Counted from the first letter of the stretch, positions 9,658-18,999 are shown. The stretch is 64,000 bases of DNA from an uncultured Prevotellaceae bacterium (GCA_902800495.1 CADCET010000021.1:31613-95612); one strand, 5' to 3'. Notes: generated by a model not told the origin, from the letters alone. Translations and numbers: made by a program.

Positions 9658-12177
9658 TTAGAACGGATAGCCGACGGCGAAGTGCAGGGTTTGGGCATCG
9701 CGGAAGCTGTCGACGTTGAAGTAGCCTGAGCGGTTGGTCTTATAGGGCATGTGGAGAGCCAAGCCCCAGTCGATGCGGATGACGAGGAACCCGAGGTCGT
9801 AGCGCAGGCCGACGCCCGTGCCGAGAGCTATCTGGTCGATGATGGTAGAGGAACGTGGTGCCCATCCCGAGAACCAGTCGTTCATATAGTCAATGATTTT
9901 CTGTTTGGTAGCGTCATCGTAATGACTATACTCTTCCTCGGAAACCATCTCTTTGAGGTCGTCTAAGGTGAACACCGGGTCGTTCCACCGCCAGACGTTG
10001 CCGGCATCGAGGAAGATGGCTCCGCCAAGGTTGCCGAAAAGCCGTGTGCGGTATTCGAGGTTGGCAACGAACTTGATGTCGCCGTTCTGAACGACGTAGT
10101 TGAATTGGCGCTGTTTAGCGACGATGCCGTCTTTTGTGCCGTTGAAGGAGCCGGGGCCTATGCCGCGTACGTTGAAGGCACGTATGCTGTTGGCACCGCC
10201 CACATAGAAGAGTTCGCTGAAGGGCGCGTCGTCAATCCCGGTGTTGCCATAGCAGCGCATGATGCCGGCATTGACGTGACCTACGAGCTGTGCGGTGGCC
10301 GATGTCTGCCAGGTCTTGGTGAAGTCGGTCTCCAAACGGACGAACTGGGCGTAGGGGTTCCTGAAGAATGTCTTGCCGGTGGTGCTCCAGTTGTGGCCTT
10401 GTAAGAGCACGTCGTAGAGCGCCATGCCGTTGCCGGCCTCGGCCACTGTGGTTTCCCAGCGGATGGGGTGGCGCTGTTCGGTAGGGCTTGTGTAGGTATA
10501 GGTGTAGCGCATCTTGGGAATGAACTGATCCTCCATTGCCGTGGCCTGGAAAACGTTCTGCGCCATGATGGCGCTGAAGGCTTCGGTCGAGCTGTTGATA
10601 CGCTGGTATTTCAGTGTCAGTGGCGAGAACTCATGGCGGCTCTGCTCGGTAGGCTGCCAGCGGTAAGTCCACTCACCGGCGGCAATGTGCATACGGTAGT
10701 AGTCGGGACGGTTGACGATGTCGAACGAGAGCTTGGCCAGCGTGGTGGGCGTTGAAAAATGGCGTCGCGGGCGGGCCCGTCCGTCCTTGCTGAGCCGGCG
10801 GCGGTAGCTGTCGTAGAAGGGTGCGATGAGTCGTGGGAACTCTATGGAGGCGTCGACACCATACTGGTAGGTGTTCATATTGCCGCCGCCCGAGTTCTTC
10901 TGCCATTCGTAGTTGCCGTGCAGGTTGACGTCGAGGTTCTCGCCGCCGTGGAAGGCGTTACGCTTGGTGAAACCCACCTTCACCTCGGGACCGTAGCGGC
11001 CGATGGTGCGGGCGTTGAGGTTGGTCTCGAAATAGAAGTCGTAGGGCTTGTCGAAGGTGCAGTTCAGCCTGAGGTCGAGTGTGTCGGCATCGCGTGGTGT
11101 AAACTGGAAGTCGACCGACGAGAAGACGCCCGTGGCGTTGATGTTGGCTGCCGTTTCCTGGTATTTCTCGTAGCTGAAGAGCCGTCGCGGGAAGAGCCGC
11201 ATATCCTTCAGCAGCACGCGTGGTCGGATGGGCGATTTCTCACCGCTGAAGTGTATGTTCAGATGGCCGCGTTGTAGCGAGTCGGTCAGCTTGTCGGCAT
11301 ACGAGCGGCGCAGGTTGATGTCGATGTTGCCGATATACCACTGGCGCTGCGCTTCGTCGGGCAGGTCGCCGGTAGGTTGTATGCGCATCTGGACACGGTT
11401 TCTGACGTTGACGGTGTCGGCCAGGAAGTTGGTGTAGTTGCTGTTGTAATAATAGTAGCCGTTGTTGCGCAGCAGGGCGCTGAGGCGCGAACGTTCGGCC
11501 TCAAGCGTATTCACGCTGAAAGGCAGGCCGCGCCTGATATAGGCACCGTCGGTGGTCGAGTCGATGAGCTGTTTTTGCTTCTCGTGGAATCCTATGTAGG
11601 CGACGCTGTCGTAGGTGAACAGCGTGTCGAGGCATACGTGGTAGGCAATCTTGCCCTTCTTGGGATTCTTCTGTGTGACGTGTTCATAGGTGACGCTGCC
11701 ACGGAAGTAGCCGCCCGAGCGCAGCACCGACTGAGCCACCGATGCGCGCAGGGCAGGGTTCACCTTGCTCATCAGCACGGGCGGTTTGCCGAACGACTTC
11801 ATCATCCACTTGGCAAACTTCGACTCCTTGCCGCTGAAGCGGTTGTAGACCCATAGCCGCCAGGAGAAGGGTGCATGGTAGTAGCTGCTGCCGAAGATGG
11901 CACCGTTGGGCATCGTGGCCAGCGCAGCTTCCACCTCGGCCTTGATGTCGTCCTCGTGGTGAGGGGCGAGGGGCGAGGGGCGCGACGGCATTGTGTCGGT
12001 GTCGTAGCTTATTTTCTTCAGGCCGGTGAACAGCTGGTCGCCGTCGGGCACACTCTCTGTGGAGATGCAGGAGGTGAGGAGGAAAAGGAAGAGGCCCACC
12101 CCAAAGCCCACCCCCAACCCCTCCCGAAGGGAGGGGAGTTTGAAATGTTGTTTGATAGAATATAGAACTCTCTTCAT
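9658..12177 (-). CDS. tamL: TamL, outer-membrane BamA-family lipoprotein
   Basis: This 839-residue protein is the lipid-anchored BamA/TamA-like partner of TamB found in Bacteroidota. It has a lipoprotein signal ending FLFLLTSC (cysteine near residue 37), an N-terminal soluble region with POTRA-like segments (for example LEAERSRLSALLRNNGYYYY), and a C-terminal beta-barrel with the GGANSIRAFNVRGIGPG motif and IDWGLALHMPY near the end. The final AVGYPF ends in the aromatic residue expected for barrel insertion. tamB ends 5 nt upstream, so the two are co-transcribed and should act together in outer-membrane assembly. Residues about 13-28 come from a palindromic repeat inserted in the signal peptide. 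Confidence 0.88.
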   Translation of the reverse strand: MKRVLYSIKQHFKLPSLREGLGVGFGVGLFLFLLTSCISTESVPDGDQLFTGLKKISYDTDTMPSRPSPLAPHHEDDIKAEVEAALATMPNGAIFGSSYYHAPFSWRLWVYNRFSGKESKFAKWMMKSFGKPPVLMSKVNPALRASVAQSVLRSGGYFRGSVTYEHVTQKNPKKGKIAYHVCLDTLFTYDSVAYIGFHEKQKQLIDSTTDGAYIRRGLPFSVNTLEAERSRLSALLRNNGYYYYNSNYTNFLADTVNVRNRVQMRIQPTGDLPDEAQRQWYIGNIDINLRRSYADKLTDSLQRGHLNIHFSGEKSPIRPRVLLKDMRLFPRRLFSYEKYQETAANINATGVFSSVDFQFTPRDADTLDLRLNCTFDKPYDFYFETNLNARTIGRYGPEVKVGFTKRNAFHGGENLDVNLHGNYEWQKNSGGGNMNTYQYGVDASIEFPRLIAPFYDSYRRRLSKDGRARPRRHFSTPTTLAKLSFDIVNRPDYYRMHIAAGEWTYRWQPTEQSRHEFSPLTLKYQRINSSTEAFSAIMAQNVFQATAMEDQFIPKMRYTYTYTSPTEQRHPIRWETTVAEAGNGMALYDVLLQGHNWSTTGKTFFRNPYAQFVRLETDFTKTWQTSATAQLVGHVNAGIMRCYGNTGIDDAPFSELFYVGGANSIRAFNVRGIGPGSFNGTKDGIVAKQRQFNYVVQNGDIKFVANLEYRTRLFGNLGGAIFLDAGNVWRWNDPVFTLDDLKEMVSEEEYSHYDDATKQKIIDYMNDWFSGWAPRSSTIIDQIALGTGVGLRYDLGFLVIRIDWGLALHMPYKTNRSGYFNVDSFRDAQTLHFAVGYPF
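12094..12140. repeat. In-frame GC-rich palindromic element, copy B
   Basis: Contains the perfect stem CCCCTCCC gaa GGGAGGGG (12118-12136) followed, on the coding strand, by TTGGGGGTGGGC. It encodes PSLREGLGVG inside the TamL lipoprotein signal peptide. The repeat in the neighbouring tamB lies in the opposite orientation relative to coding. Confidence 0.85.
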
Positions 12178-12182
12178 TACAT

Positions 12183-15100
12183 TTACTCCTTATTAATACT
12201 TAGACTATCCCGACGCTCCTCCCTTTTGGTTGGGGTAGACTTCTCCCCTCCTTCGGAGGGGTCGGGGGAGGCTTCTCTCCCCTCCCTTCGGGAGGGGTCG
12301 GGGGTGGGCCTTGTGTTGGGGGTGGGCTTTTCTTTGCTGAAAATCTTGAAGACGTCCCAGAGCGTGTCCATCTTCCTGCGCCATGTGAAACCGCCGCCGT
12401 AGAGACCGGTGTAGCCGTCGAGCCAGTCGTAGACGTTCTGCTGGTAGAACAGCTTGACGCTCTTCGTGGCGTTCTGGTCGAGGCGGTATTCCATCGTGAC
12501 GTTGTCGAAGAACGACTGCTTCTGTCCGCCCATGTCGTTGTCGCCGCTCGACACCTTGCCGCCGAGCTGTATCTTCAGCCGGTTGTCGAAGAGACGTTTC
12601 GAGAACTTGAACGAGTAGTCTGTGTGCGACTGGCCGGAGGCGTCGGTGGTGTTGTCGAGTCCTACACTCAGGTCGAGTGTCTTCAGCGCCGACCCGGTGA
12701 TGTTGTTAATCTCGCTTTGCAGGAATGAGCTGAGAGCAGAGTTCATGGAGAAACCGCTGGTGTTGCCGTCGGTAAGGAACATTCCCGTGGTGAGCATCGT
12801 GACGGCAATCTTGCCGCGCTCCTCGGTCGACATGGCCTGCAGCTCGCTGTTGATGGTGTTGTCCTCGGGGGCTGAGATGATGAACTGCAGCCCCATGTCG
12901 GCCAGCGTCTTGGTGATGACCACGCCGCAGTCGAACACCACCGAGCGGGCCTGTGAGTCTTCGCCACTGCCACTGACGGTAGCCTTGGTGCGCTCCGTGG
13001 CAGTGATGTTCAGTCGCGGGTTTGCGGGTTCGCCCGTAAACTCCACGTAGCTGCCGTTCTGGATGGTGAAGGTCTTCAGCGGTATGACGGGCAGCGAGTA
13101 TTTCATTTCGCCGTTGGCCAGGGTGTAGCGGCCGTTCAGCGTCAGGCCGTCGCGGCCGTAGCGCATACGCAGGTCGCCGCCGCCCATCAGGTCGACGTAG
13201 TTGGTCTGCTCCTGATTGAGGTTACAGGTGAAGTGGGCGCCCTGAGCTATACTCAGCGTCAGGTCCATATCCATGCCCGATGGCGTGGGACGTTTTACGT
13301 TGACCACCTCGACGGTGTCGTTGAAGTCGGTGAACTTCACCAGTTCGTCCAGCCGGTTGTCGGTAGACAGGGGTGAGTCGAGCAGCATATAGGTCAGGTC
13401 GGTGGACCCTAAGACGTTGAGGCGTCCGCGCATCTTGAGGGCATCCAAAGGTCCGTTGAGGTTGGCAAAGAAATTGACGAAAGCCTTGCCGAAAGCCACC
13501 GACTTGGCTTCCTGGCGGGCATTGATAAGTTGCAGGTTTTGGGCTCTCATTCGCATATCCATCCGGATGTGGTCAAGGTTGGAGAAGTTGATGTCGCCCT
13601 GAAGGTTCAGAGGCTCATCATTGTAGGCGTAGAGTCCGAAGTTCTCGAGCAGCAGGTGTGAGCCGACGATGCGTACGGGGTCGTTGTCGAAGCGCATACG
13701 GACGCCATAGGGCACGCTGACCAAGTAGGCTGAGTCTAAGTAAACTTCGCCGTCGACAACGGGTGCTGAGGTTGTGCCCTTAATGGTCAGTTCGCCCTCG
13801 CCGAAGCCCTCAAGACCGATAATCTGGTCGGTGACGAATCCGTTGGCTATCGACAGTGGGAAACGCGTCATCTTGAATGTTGCGTCGATGTCGGTCTTTG
13901 CCTTGTTGGGCGTGAGATGGCCCTGCAGCAGTCCGAACTCCTCGTCGTCGAGCATCAGGCGTGCTTCGACGGCGTGACCGTTGTCCTCGCGCTGCATGTA
14001 GACAAGCTCAGTACTGAGGTTGCCGATGGGCGACCCCTCGAAGGCCATGTCGCTGATGGCCATGTCGGACACGACGCTGATGTGCTCGTTGCGGTCTATC
14101 ACGATATGGTAGTCGCCGTCGAGCTTGCCAGCAAGCTTCGGCAGGTAGGGCAGCACCGACGTCACCTCAGCCAGGTCGATGCGGTGGAGCGTGACGGTGA
14201 GGTCTTGCAGGTAGTCGTTAGAGTCGCCGGAGTCGCCGGAGTCCTCGGTATAGATCTTGACGCCGGTCTTGTCGTCGGCAATGAGGTCGATCTTGGCCTG
14301 CAGACGTCCCGACTTAGGCAGCAGCAGGTAGTTGTCGCTGTTCAGGTTGAACTCCTTGTAGCCGATTGTCGGGCGCTCGGGCATCAGCTGTAGGCGCAGC
14401 CCCTCGTCGACCATCGAGGCTGTGGCGCCGAGGCGCACACCCAGGCGGTCGCGGTCGTCGTAGAAGCGCAGGCCCGCTAAGACGCCGTGCTCGTGGACGT
14501 GGCCGTCGATGAGGGCGTTGAACACGTACTGCGGGTTCCTCCTGTTGTTGCGCACCTGTCCCTGATATGTCATGCGGTCGCCCTTCTGCGTCAGGTTCAG
14601 CTTGATGGTGTCTATGCGTGTCGAGTCGTAGTTGAGCGAGAGGAGGTGCATCTGGCCGTTGACGCCCGTCTCGGGCGAGGTGCTGAGGTCTGCATACAGC
14701 TCCTTGAAGTCGATGGCCTTCGAGCGCAGCAGGTTGGCAACGGGGTTGTTGCGCTTCGACTCGACGTGCAGCTTCATGGTGGGCAGCAGCCGCTTGATGG
14801 CCGGCTGGTCGATGACCTTGTTGTTATACTGTGCCGTGATGGAGTCGAGTAGGGTGGTGCCCTGCTTGATCAGCCGTTCGTAGCCGCTGTTGGCATCGAG
14901 CTTCACGATGAAGTCGCCGCTCTGTATGCGGGCCAGCGTCGTGTCGCGGGTGGTGCGTAGGAGCAGTCCGATATCCTCAGGATGATAGGTCCTCGTGGAG
15001 TCTTTCAGGCTGAGGCTGCCCAGTCGTCCTTTCAGCTCGTGATTGTGTTTCAGGTCGGAGTTGATGGTGACGGCACCGTCCATACCTACCGTCAGCGGTG

Positions 15101-16796
15101 TGTCCCAGAGGTGAAGACCGTAGAGGTCGGCCTTCTGCAGACGGGGCTTGATGGTGGCTTCCACGCGCTTGGTGCTCAGCAGGGCGTCGATGTCTACCGT
15201 ACCGTCGAACAGGGCATTATGCCCCGTGATGGTGCCTATGGCGCGACCGTTGCGCAGGGTGGCCTCGGCTGTCATGTCAGCCGTATAGGCGTAGCGGGAG
15301 TCGCCGCTCAGGAAGTGGCTCAAGTCCATCTGGCTCATCTTGATGTCGGCCGTATAGGTGGTGATGTCCTCTGGCTTGCGTGTCGATACGACGGCCTTCA
15401 CCGTGCCCTTGCCTTCATGTAGGGTCAGGTTGGCGTCGTAGCGCTGGCCGTCGGCTGTCACCTTGCCGTTGAGGGTCATACCCTTCGGCAGTCGTACGCC
15501 CTTGGGCAGCATGGGGCTGACGAAGCTGAGGTCGTGGGTCTCGGCTTTGAGGTCTATCTGTCCGCGCAACTGCTCGGGCTTGTCTACGTGATAGGCCACA
15601 CCGTCGGCTTTGACGTGGAGTGCCGTCGGCAGACTGACGTCGAGACCCGTGAACTCCAAACGCTGTAGGTTGCCGTTGACGGAACCCTTGACCGACAGCG
15701 GGTGGTTGGGGTATTGGCGCACGACCGACTGCGGCAGTGAACCGGCAAAACGCATGATGTCCTGCTTGCCAAACTGGGCGTTGAGCCTGACTTTCATCTT
15801 GCCCGGATTCTGTGCGTCGGCCACGTTGAAATCGACGTTGGCCTCGGCCTCAATGTCTGAGTCAGGCGTGCGCAGCGTCAGGTGCGGCACGTCGATGTGG
15901 GTGAACGCTGTATCGAGACGGACGCCGCCGCACAGTTCCGTGATGGCCAGTCCGCTCTTCTCCTTCAAAGCCGTCTCGCGTATATATAAAGAGGTGCCTT
16001 GAGGGCCGTAGTAAATAGAGTCGACGCCTAAGCGTATGTCGCTGATACCGATATGGTTGTAGTCTAATCCTTCAGTCGGTTGTTCGTTGCTGTTGTCGTA
16101 GGTGAGCCGCCCGTCAATCCAGTCAAAACTGCCCACGCGGTAGGTACCCGTGCCGAGGTCGATGTCGGCGTCGCGGGCTACGGTGTGCCCCATGTAGGCC
16201 GTCACGCCAAGTGTGTCGCCCGGCAGGTGCAGAGCCACCGCCGTGCGGCTGATGCTCAGCGAGTCGGCATTGATGCGCCAGCGTGCTTCAGAGGTGGTCG
16301 TGTCGACGGCTGCCGTGTCGCTCAGGGCAATGTCGAGGTCGGCGTCAGCAAGTCGGGCACCGTTCACCTCGACCGTCTCACGATCCAGGTCAATGCCGTT
16401 TGAGCGCAGCCACAACTCACCTACGTGACCCTTTACCCGAAGGTCGCTGATGAAGCCGTTGGTGTTCAGCTTGGCGCGTTCGACAGACAGCTCGTTGATG
16501 ACCACGCGCTTGTCGAACAGCGGACGCAGCTGGACGTCCACCGACAGGTGGCCAACGTCGGCCAGGGTGTCGCCCTCGTGGATGGCGCGGAACTCGTCGA
16601 TGCCTAAGTCCAAGGGCCACTCCAACCTCACGGTGCCCACGCTGATGTCCATCCCCGTCTTCTCGGAGGCAATAGCCGCCACCTTGTCCACCACCCAGTT
16701 CTGTACGGGCGGCAGGTAGAGCAGCGCTGCCAATATGAGGAAGAGTAGGACGGGCGTCAGCAGCAAGCCCACCAACCACTTGAGAGTTTTCTTCAT
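12183..16796 (-). CDS. tamB: TamB, translocation and assembly module inner-membrane component
   Basis: The 1537-residue protein starts with one membrane helix (LKWLVGLLLTPVLLFLILAALLY), continues as a long repetitive beta-rich region typical of AsmA/TamB bridge proteins and ends in the DUF490/TamB C-terminal domain (GGDLRMRYGRDGLTLNGRY, then LSVGLDNTTDASG and LGGKVSSGDNDMGGQKQSFF). It should span the periplasm and work with TamL. I choose the ATG at 16796 because it overlaps the rluA stop by ATGA and gives a clean membrane anchor; an ATG 9 codons upstream exists inside rluA. The last 50 residues (PTPNTRPTPDPSRREG and following) are charged and Pro-rich, encoded by palindromic repeats at 12241-12330. 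Confidence 0.88.
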   Translation of the reverse strand: MKKTLKWLVGLLLTPVLLFLILAALLYLPPVQNWVVDKVAAIASEKTGMDISVGTVRLEWPLDLGIDEFRAIHEGDTLADVGHLSVDVQLRPLFDKRVVINELSVERAKLNTNGFISDLRVKGHVGELWLRSNGIDLDRETVEVNGARLADADLDIALSDTAAVDTTTSEARWRINADSLSISRTAVALHLPGDTLGVTAYMGHTVARDADIDLGTGTYRVGSFDWIDGRLTYDNSNEQPTEGLDYNHIGISDIRLGVDSIYYGPQGTSLYIRETALKEKSGLAITELCGGVRLDTAFTHIDVPHLTLRTPDSDIEAEANVDFNVADAQNPGKMKVRLNAQFGKQDIMRFAGSLPQSVVRQYPNHPLSVKGSVNGNLQRLEFTGLDVSLPTALHVKADGVAYHVDKPEQLRGQIDLKAETHDLSFVSPMLPKGVRLPKGMTLNGKVTADGQRYDANLTLHEGKGTVKAVVSTRKPEDITTYTADIKMSQMDLSHFLSGDSRYAYTADMTAEATLRNGRAIGTITGHNALFDGTVDIDALLSTKRVEATIKPRLQKADLYGLHLWDTPLTVGMDGAVTINSDLKHNHELKGRLGSLSLKDSTRTYHPEDIGLLLRTTRDTTLARIQSGDFIVKLDANSGYERLIKQGTTLLDSITAQYNNKVIDQPAIKRLLPTMKLHVESKRNNPVANLLRSKAIDFKELYADLSTSPETGVNGQMHLLSLNYDSTRIDTIKLNLTQKGDRMTYQGQVRNNRRNPQYVFNALIDGHVHEHGVLAGLRFYDDRDRLGVRLGATASMVDEGLRLQLMPERPTIGYKEFNLNSDNYLLLPKSGRLQAKIDLIADDKTGVKIYTEDSGDSGDSNDYLQDLTVTLHRIDLAEVTSVLPYLPKLAGKLDGDYHIVIDRNEHISVVSDMAISDMAFEGSPIGNLSTELVYMQREDNGHAVEARLMLDDEEFGLLQGHLTPNKAKTDIDATFKMTRFPLSIANGFVTDQIIGLEGFGEGELTIKGTTSAPVVDGEVYLDSAYLVSVPYGVRMRFDNDPVRIVGSHLLLENFGLYAYNDEPLNLQGDINFSNLDHIRMDMRMRAQNLQLINARQEAKSVAFGKAFVNFFANLNGPLDALKMRGRLNVLGSTDLTYMLLDSPLSTDNRLDELVKFTDFNDTVEVVNVKRPTPSGMDMDLTLSIAQGAHFTCNLNQEQTNYVDLMGGGDLRMRYGRDGLTLNGRYTLANGEMKYSLPVIPLKTFTIQNGSYVEFTGEPANPRLNITATERTKATVSGSGEDSQARSVVFDCGVVITKTLADMGLQFIISAPEDNTINSELQAMSTEERGKIAVTMLTTGMFLTDGNTSGFSMNSALSSFLQSEINNITGSALKTLDLSVGLDNTTDASGQSHTDYSFKFSKRLFDNRLKIQLGGKVSSGDNDMGGQKQSFFDNVTMEYRLDQNATKSVKLFYQQNVYDWLDGYTGLYGGGFTWRRKMDTLWDVFKIFSKEKPTPNTRPTPDPSRREGREASPDPSEGGEKSTPTKREERRDSLSINKE
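12241..12330. repeat. In-frame GC-rich palindromic element, copy C (two direct units)
   Basis: Two head-to-tail units: stem CCCCTCC ttc GGAGGGG (12245-12261) and stem CCCCTCCC ttc GGGAGGGG (12279-12297), each followed by TCGGGGG. They encode the tail of TamB. The second unit is nearly the reverse complement of copy B. Confidence 0.85.
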
Positions 16797-17470
16797 GAGT
16801 CTTGGGGTTTCAGCGCTTTCCAAAGGTTATCGTCAGGCAAAGGTGCCTCGACGACAATCTGTTCCTTCGAGACGGGGTGAATGAACTCCACACGGCGGGA
16901 GAGCAGCGAGATAGAGCCGTCGGGGTTGCTGCGCGGTGCACCGTACTTCAGGTCGCCCTTGATGGGACACCCCATCTTGGCTAACTGACAGCGAATCTGA
17001 TGGTGGCGCCCGGTAAGCAACTGTATCTCTAACAACGTGTAATAATCTGAGCTGCCTATCATTCTGTATTTCAGAATAGCCTTCTTCGAGTTCGGCTTCT
17101 CCGTGTCGTAGGCATACGACTTGTTCTGCTTCTCGTTGCGCACGAGCCAGTGGGTCAGCGTGCCCTCTGGCTGTTCCGGCCTGTTCTTGACAATAGCCCA
17201 GTAAGTCTTGTGTACCTCGCCCTCGGCAAACATACGGTTCAGCCGTGCGAGCGCTTTCGACGTGCGGGCGAAGACAACGAGGCCAGAAACCGGACGGTCC
17301 AGGCGATGCACCACGCCGAGGAACACCTCGCCCGGCTTTTGGTACTTCTCCTTGATATACTGCTTCACCAGTTCCGACAGCGGTGTATCGCCCGTCTTGT
17401 CGCCCTGCACAATCTCGCCGCTCGTCTTGGCCACGATGATGATATGGTTGTCTTCGTAAACTACTTGCAT
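16793..17470 (-). CDS. RluA-family RNA pseudouridine synthase
   Basis: This 225-residue enzyme should convert uridine to pseudouridine in rRNA or tRNA. The catalytic motif HRLDRPVSGLVVFARTSKAL (Asp of HRLDR) and the later GRHHQIRCQLA segment are clear. The length matches short RluA/RluC-like proteins without an S4 domain. It begins the sequence rluA-tamB-tamL with an ATGA overlap to tamB. A -7 box lies upstream at 17615-17623, before a possible small ORF. Confidence 0.88.
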   Translation of the reverse strand: MQVVYEDNHIIIVAKTSGEIVQGDKTGDTPLSELVKQYIKEKYQKPGEVFLGVVHRLDRPVSGLVVFARTSKALARLNRMFAEGEVHKTYWAIVKNRPEQPEGTLTHWLVRNEKQNKSYAYDTEKPNSKKAILKYRMIGSSDYYTLLEIQLLTGRHHQIRCQLAKMGCPIKGDLKYGAPRSNPDGSISLLSRRVEFIHPVSKEQIVVEAPLPDDNLWKALKPQDS

Positions 17471-17476
17471 AGGGGA

Positions 17477-17566
17477 TTACTTCATCTTGATGCACTCAGA
17501 AGTCCATGTGGCCTCGTCGGTGAGCCGCTGAATCTCGGGTGTCAGTTGTTTGGCTATTTTCTTCAT
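17477..17566 (-). CDS. Possible 29-residue small protein before rluA
   Basis: An ATG at 17566 opens a 29-codon frame starting MKKIAKQLTPEIQRLTDEA and ending ECIKMK, 7 nt before rluA and about 50 nt after the -7 box at 17615. It is lysine-rich with one Trp and one Cys. I do not recognise it. It could be a real small protein, a leader peptide or the remnant of a longer gene. Confidence 0.35.
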   Translation of the reverse strand: MKKIAKQLTPEIQRLTDEATWTSECIKMK

Positions 17567-17614
17567 AAGCTATATTATTTCTCATATCAGCTTTCGTTTT
17601 ACGAAAAACTTGCT

Positions 17615-17623
17615 GCAAAGGTA
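17615..17623 (-). promoter_or_regulatory. -7 box for the rluA-tamB-tamL operon
   Basis: Minus-strand TACCTTTGC. A transcript from here would read the small ORF, rluA, tamB and tamL in that order. Confidence 0.65.
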
Positions 17624-17639
17624 TAGAAAAAAATGTAAA

Positions 17640-18411
17640 TAATGAAAAGAGTTTCCATTTTTTTCATTCCCCGACTTGCATACGCCATTTTATCGGCAGA
17701 CAAAGTCCTGAAAGGACAGTGAGTTAATAGCCCGGTGGTGGCTCCCTGAGTTAGGTGCTGGTCGCCCTTTTCGGGCGACCAACGGTAGGTGCACCAATCA
17801 TTCATCCCCCAAAATTTTTTTGCTGATTTTATTACCACTTCCACCACTTTTATAGTTAATCGACTGTTTATCAGAGTGTTTGATAGTGGTGGAATTAGTG
17901 GTGGAAGTGGTAGATATAGTGGTGAAAGTGGTGGAAATGACGAAAAAGTGATGAAAAAGTGACGAAAAATGGATGAAAAATGAATGAAAAAGTGATGAAA
18001 AGAGATGAAAAGTGACGAAAACAGATGAAAAAGGAACGAAAACAGATGAAAAAGGAACGAAAAATGAATGAAAAAAGGGACGAAAAGTGGTAATATGTAA
18101 CCGCGACAATGTTTTTTCGGGCCGCAAAAAAATGTTCCGCGGCTGCTGGAACATCGTTCCAAGGCCGTTGGAACGTTTTATCAGGAAACAACAGGCGTTG
18201 CGGTGGCAATAAGTTGTAAAAGTGGCAAAAAACTGGCAAAAATGATGGAATTATGGTAGAAAAGTGGCGAAAACGTGGTGGAAGTGGTGGAAAGGTGGTA
18301 ATAAAACCGCCATTTCCACCACTACTTAATCACCTTATTTACAGGTAGATAACATAAAAAGTGGTGGAAGTGGTGGATTTTTCTCAAAAAAATCATTGTA
18401 TGCAAAATTAA
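17640..18411. repeat. Non-coding stretch with GTGGTGGAAGTGG iteron-like repeats
   Basis: No convincing gene lies here. GTGGTGGAAGTGGT-type words occur at about 17897, 18275-18290 and 18361-18376, with the inverse orientation near 17834-17848 and 18312-18324. Between them is a run of ATGAAAAA/GACGAAAA words. Long minus-strand frames across it translate to Phe/His/Ser low complexity and are not credible proteins. The repeats at both orientations resemble protein-binding iterons. I have an unverified memory of such tracts preceding primase/VirE-like genes in Bacteroides; no such gene is left here. Confidence 0.6.
18133..18175. other. Twin GTTCC/GGAAC hairpins
   Basis: Two adjacent hairpins: TGTTCC (18133-18138) with GGAACA (18148-18153), and CGTTCCAA (18155-18162) with TTGGAACG (18168-18175). 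The loops share GGC-like sequence. They may be a tandem operator or RNA structure. Confidence 0.6.
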
Positions 18412-18624
18412 TCAATTATTTCGAATTATTGTAATATTATGGTCCAGCTCATCTACCAGAGCACGACAACGACGATATTTTGTGCGGAGGTCTGTTGCTG
18501 TCTCAGTTGCCAGATTCTTTGCTCCGTAGTTACTGATACGACGTAAGTAATTGCAAATTTCCCGATAGGTGTCGCGTCCTCGCGAATACTCCATCAGCCG
18601 ATAGATGTAGTTTCTCTACGTTTT
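18412..18624 (-). pseudogene. Unrecognised C-terminal gene fragment
   Basis: An open frame of about 70 codons without a convincing start (YIYRLMEYSRGRDTYREICN onward, ending VDELDHNITIIRNN) has protein-like composition: many Arg, Tyr and Leu with helical periodicity. It looks like the C-terminal end of a larger protein. A different frame continues upstream (18530-18781), which may be the shifted remainder. I do not recognise the family. Confidence 0.35.
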
Positions 18625-18813
18625 GCCATATTATATAACCTTTTTGTTCTTGCAGCTCTATTGTTTGATGAAAATGGATTAGGGGATACCCCATAATTCC
18701 GTTGCTATCGTATGCAGAAATTAGCCGATAATCGGATGAGTATTTATAACTTCTGGTTTGTGACAAATCATTAATAATCAAAGCAATACACCTTTTATCA
18801 GCTAAATATCGGC

Positions 18814-18988
18814 TAATTGTTAGCCAATACTACATACCTCGTAGCAGGACCAGAACCATCTTTCCGGCAGAGGCCTGCATTCACCATCTGTTGCAGGTCG
18901 TTTTTGGCTGTCGGATCGGAAATCTTATAATTCCAATATTGACATTTCTTAAGCCATTTGTCATTAAAACGTTTTAGTTCCTTGTTCT
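18814..18988 (-). pseudogene. Winged-helix C-terminal fragment
   Basis: Minus-strand frame reading KELKRFNDKWLKKCQYWNYK, then SDPTAKNDLQQMVNAGLCRK and DGSGPATRYVVL before a stop. The pattern TA.NDL..MV..G...+.GSG.ATRY is that of the C-terminal winged-helix in Fic or AlbA-type proteins. An in-frame TAG precedes it and no start is present, so it is a leftover piece. Confidence 0.5.
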
Positions 18989-18999
18989 ATTGTTTACGT

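Noticed and set aside
17599..18239. Three overlapping minus-strand frames rich in Phe, His and Ser
   Set aside because: They translate repeats of ATGAAAAA and GTGGTGG words in all frames; low complexity, no start context, no family.
18530..18781. 83-codon minus-strand ORF
   Set aside because: It shares DNA with another frame (18412-18624) that looks more protein-like at its end; probably a shifted remnant, so not listed as a gene.
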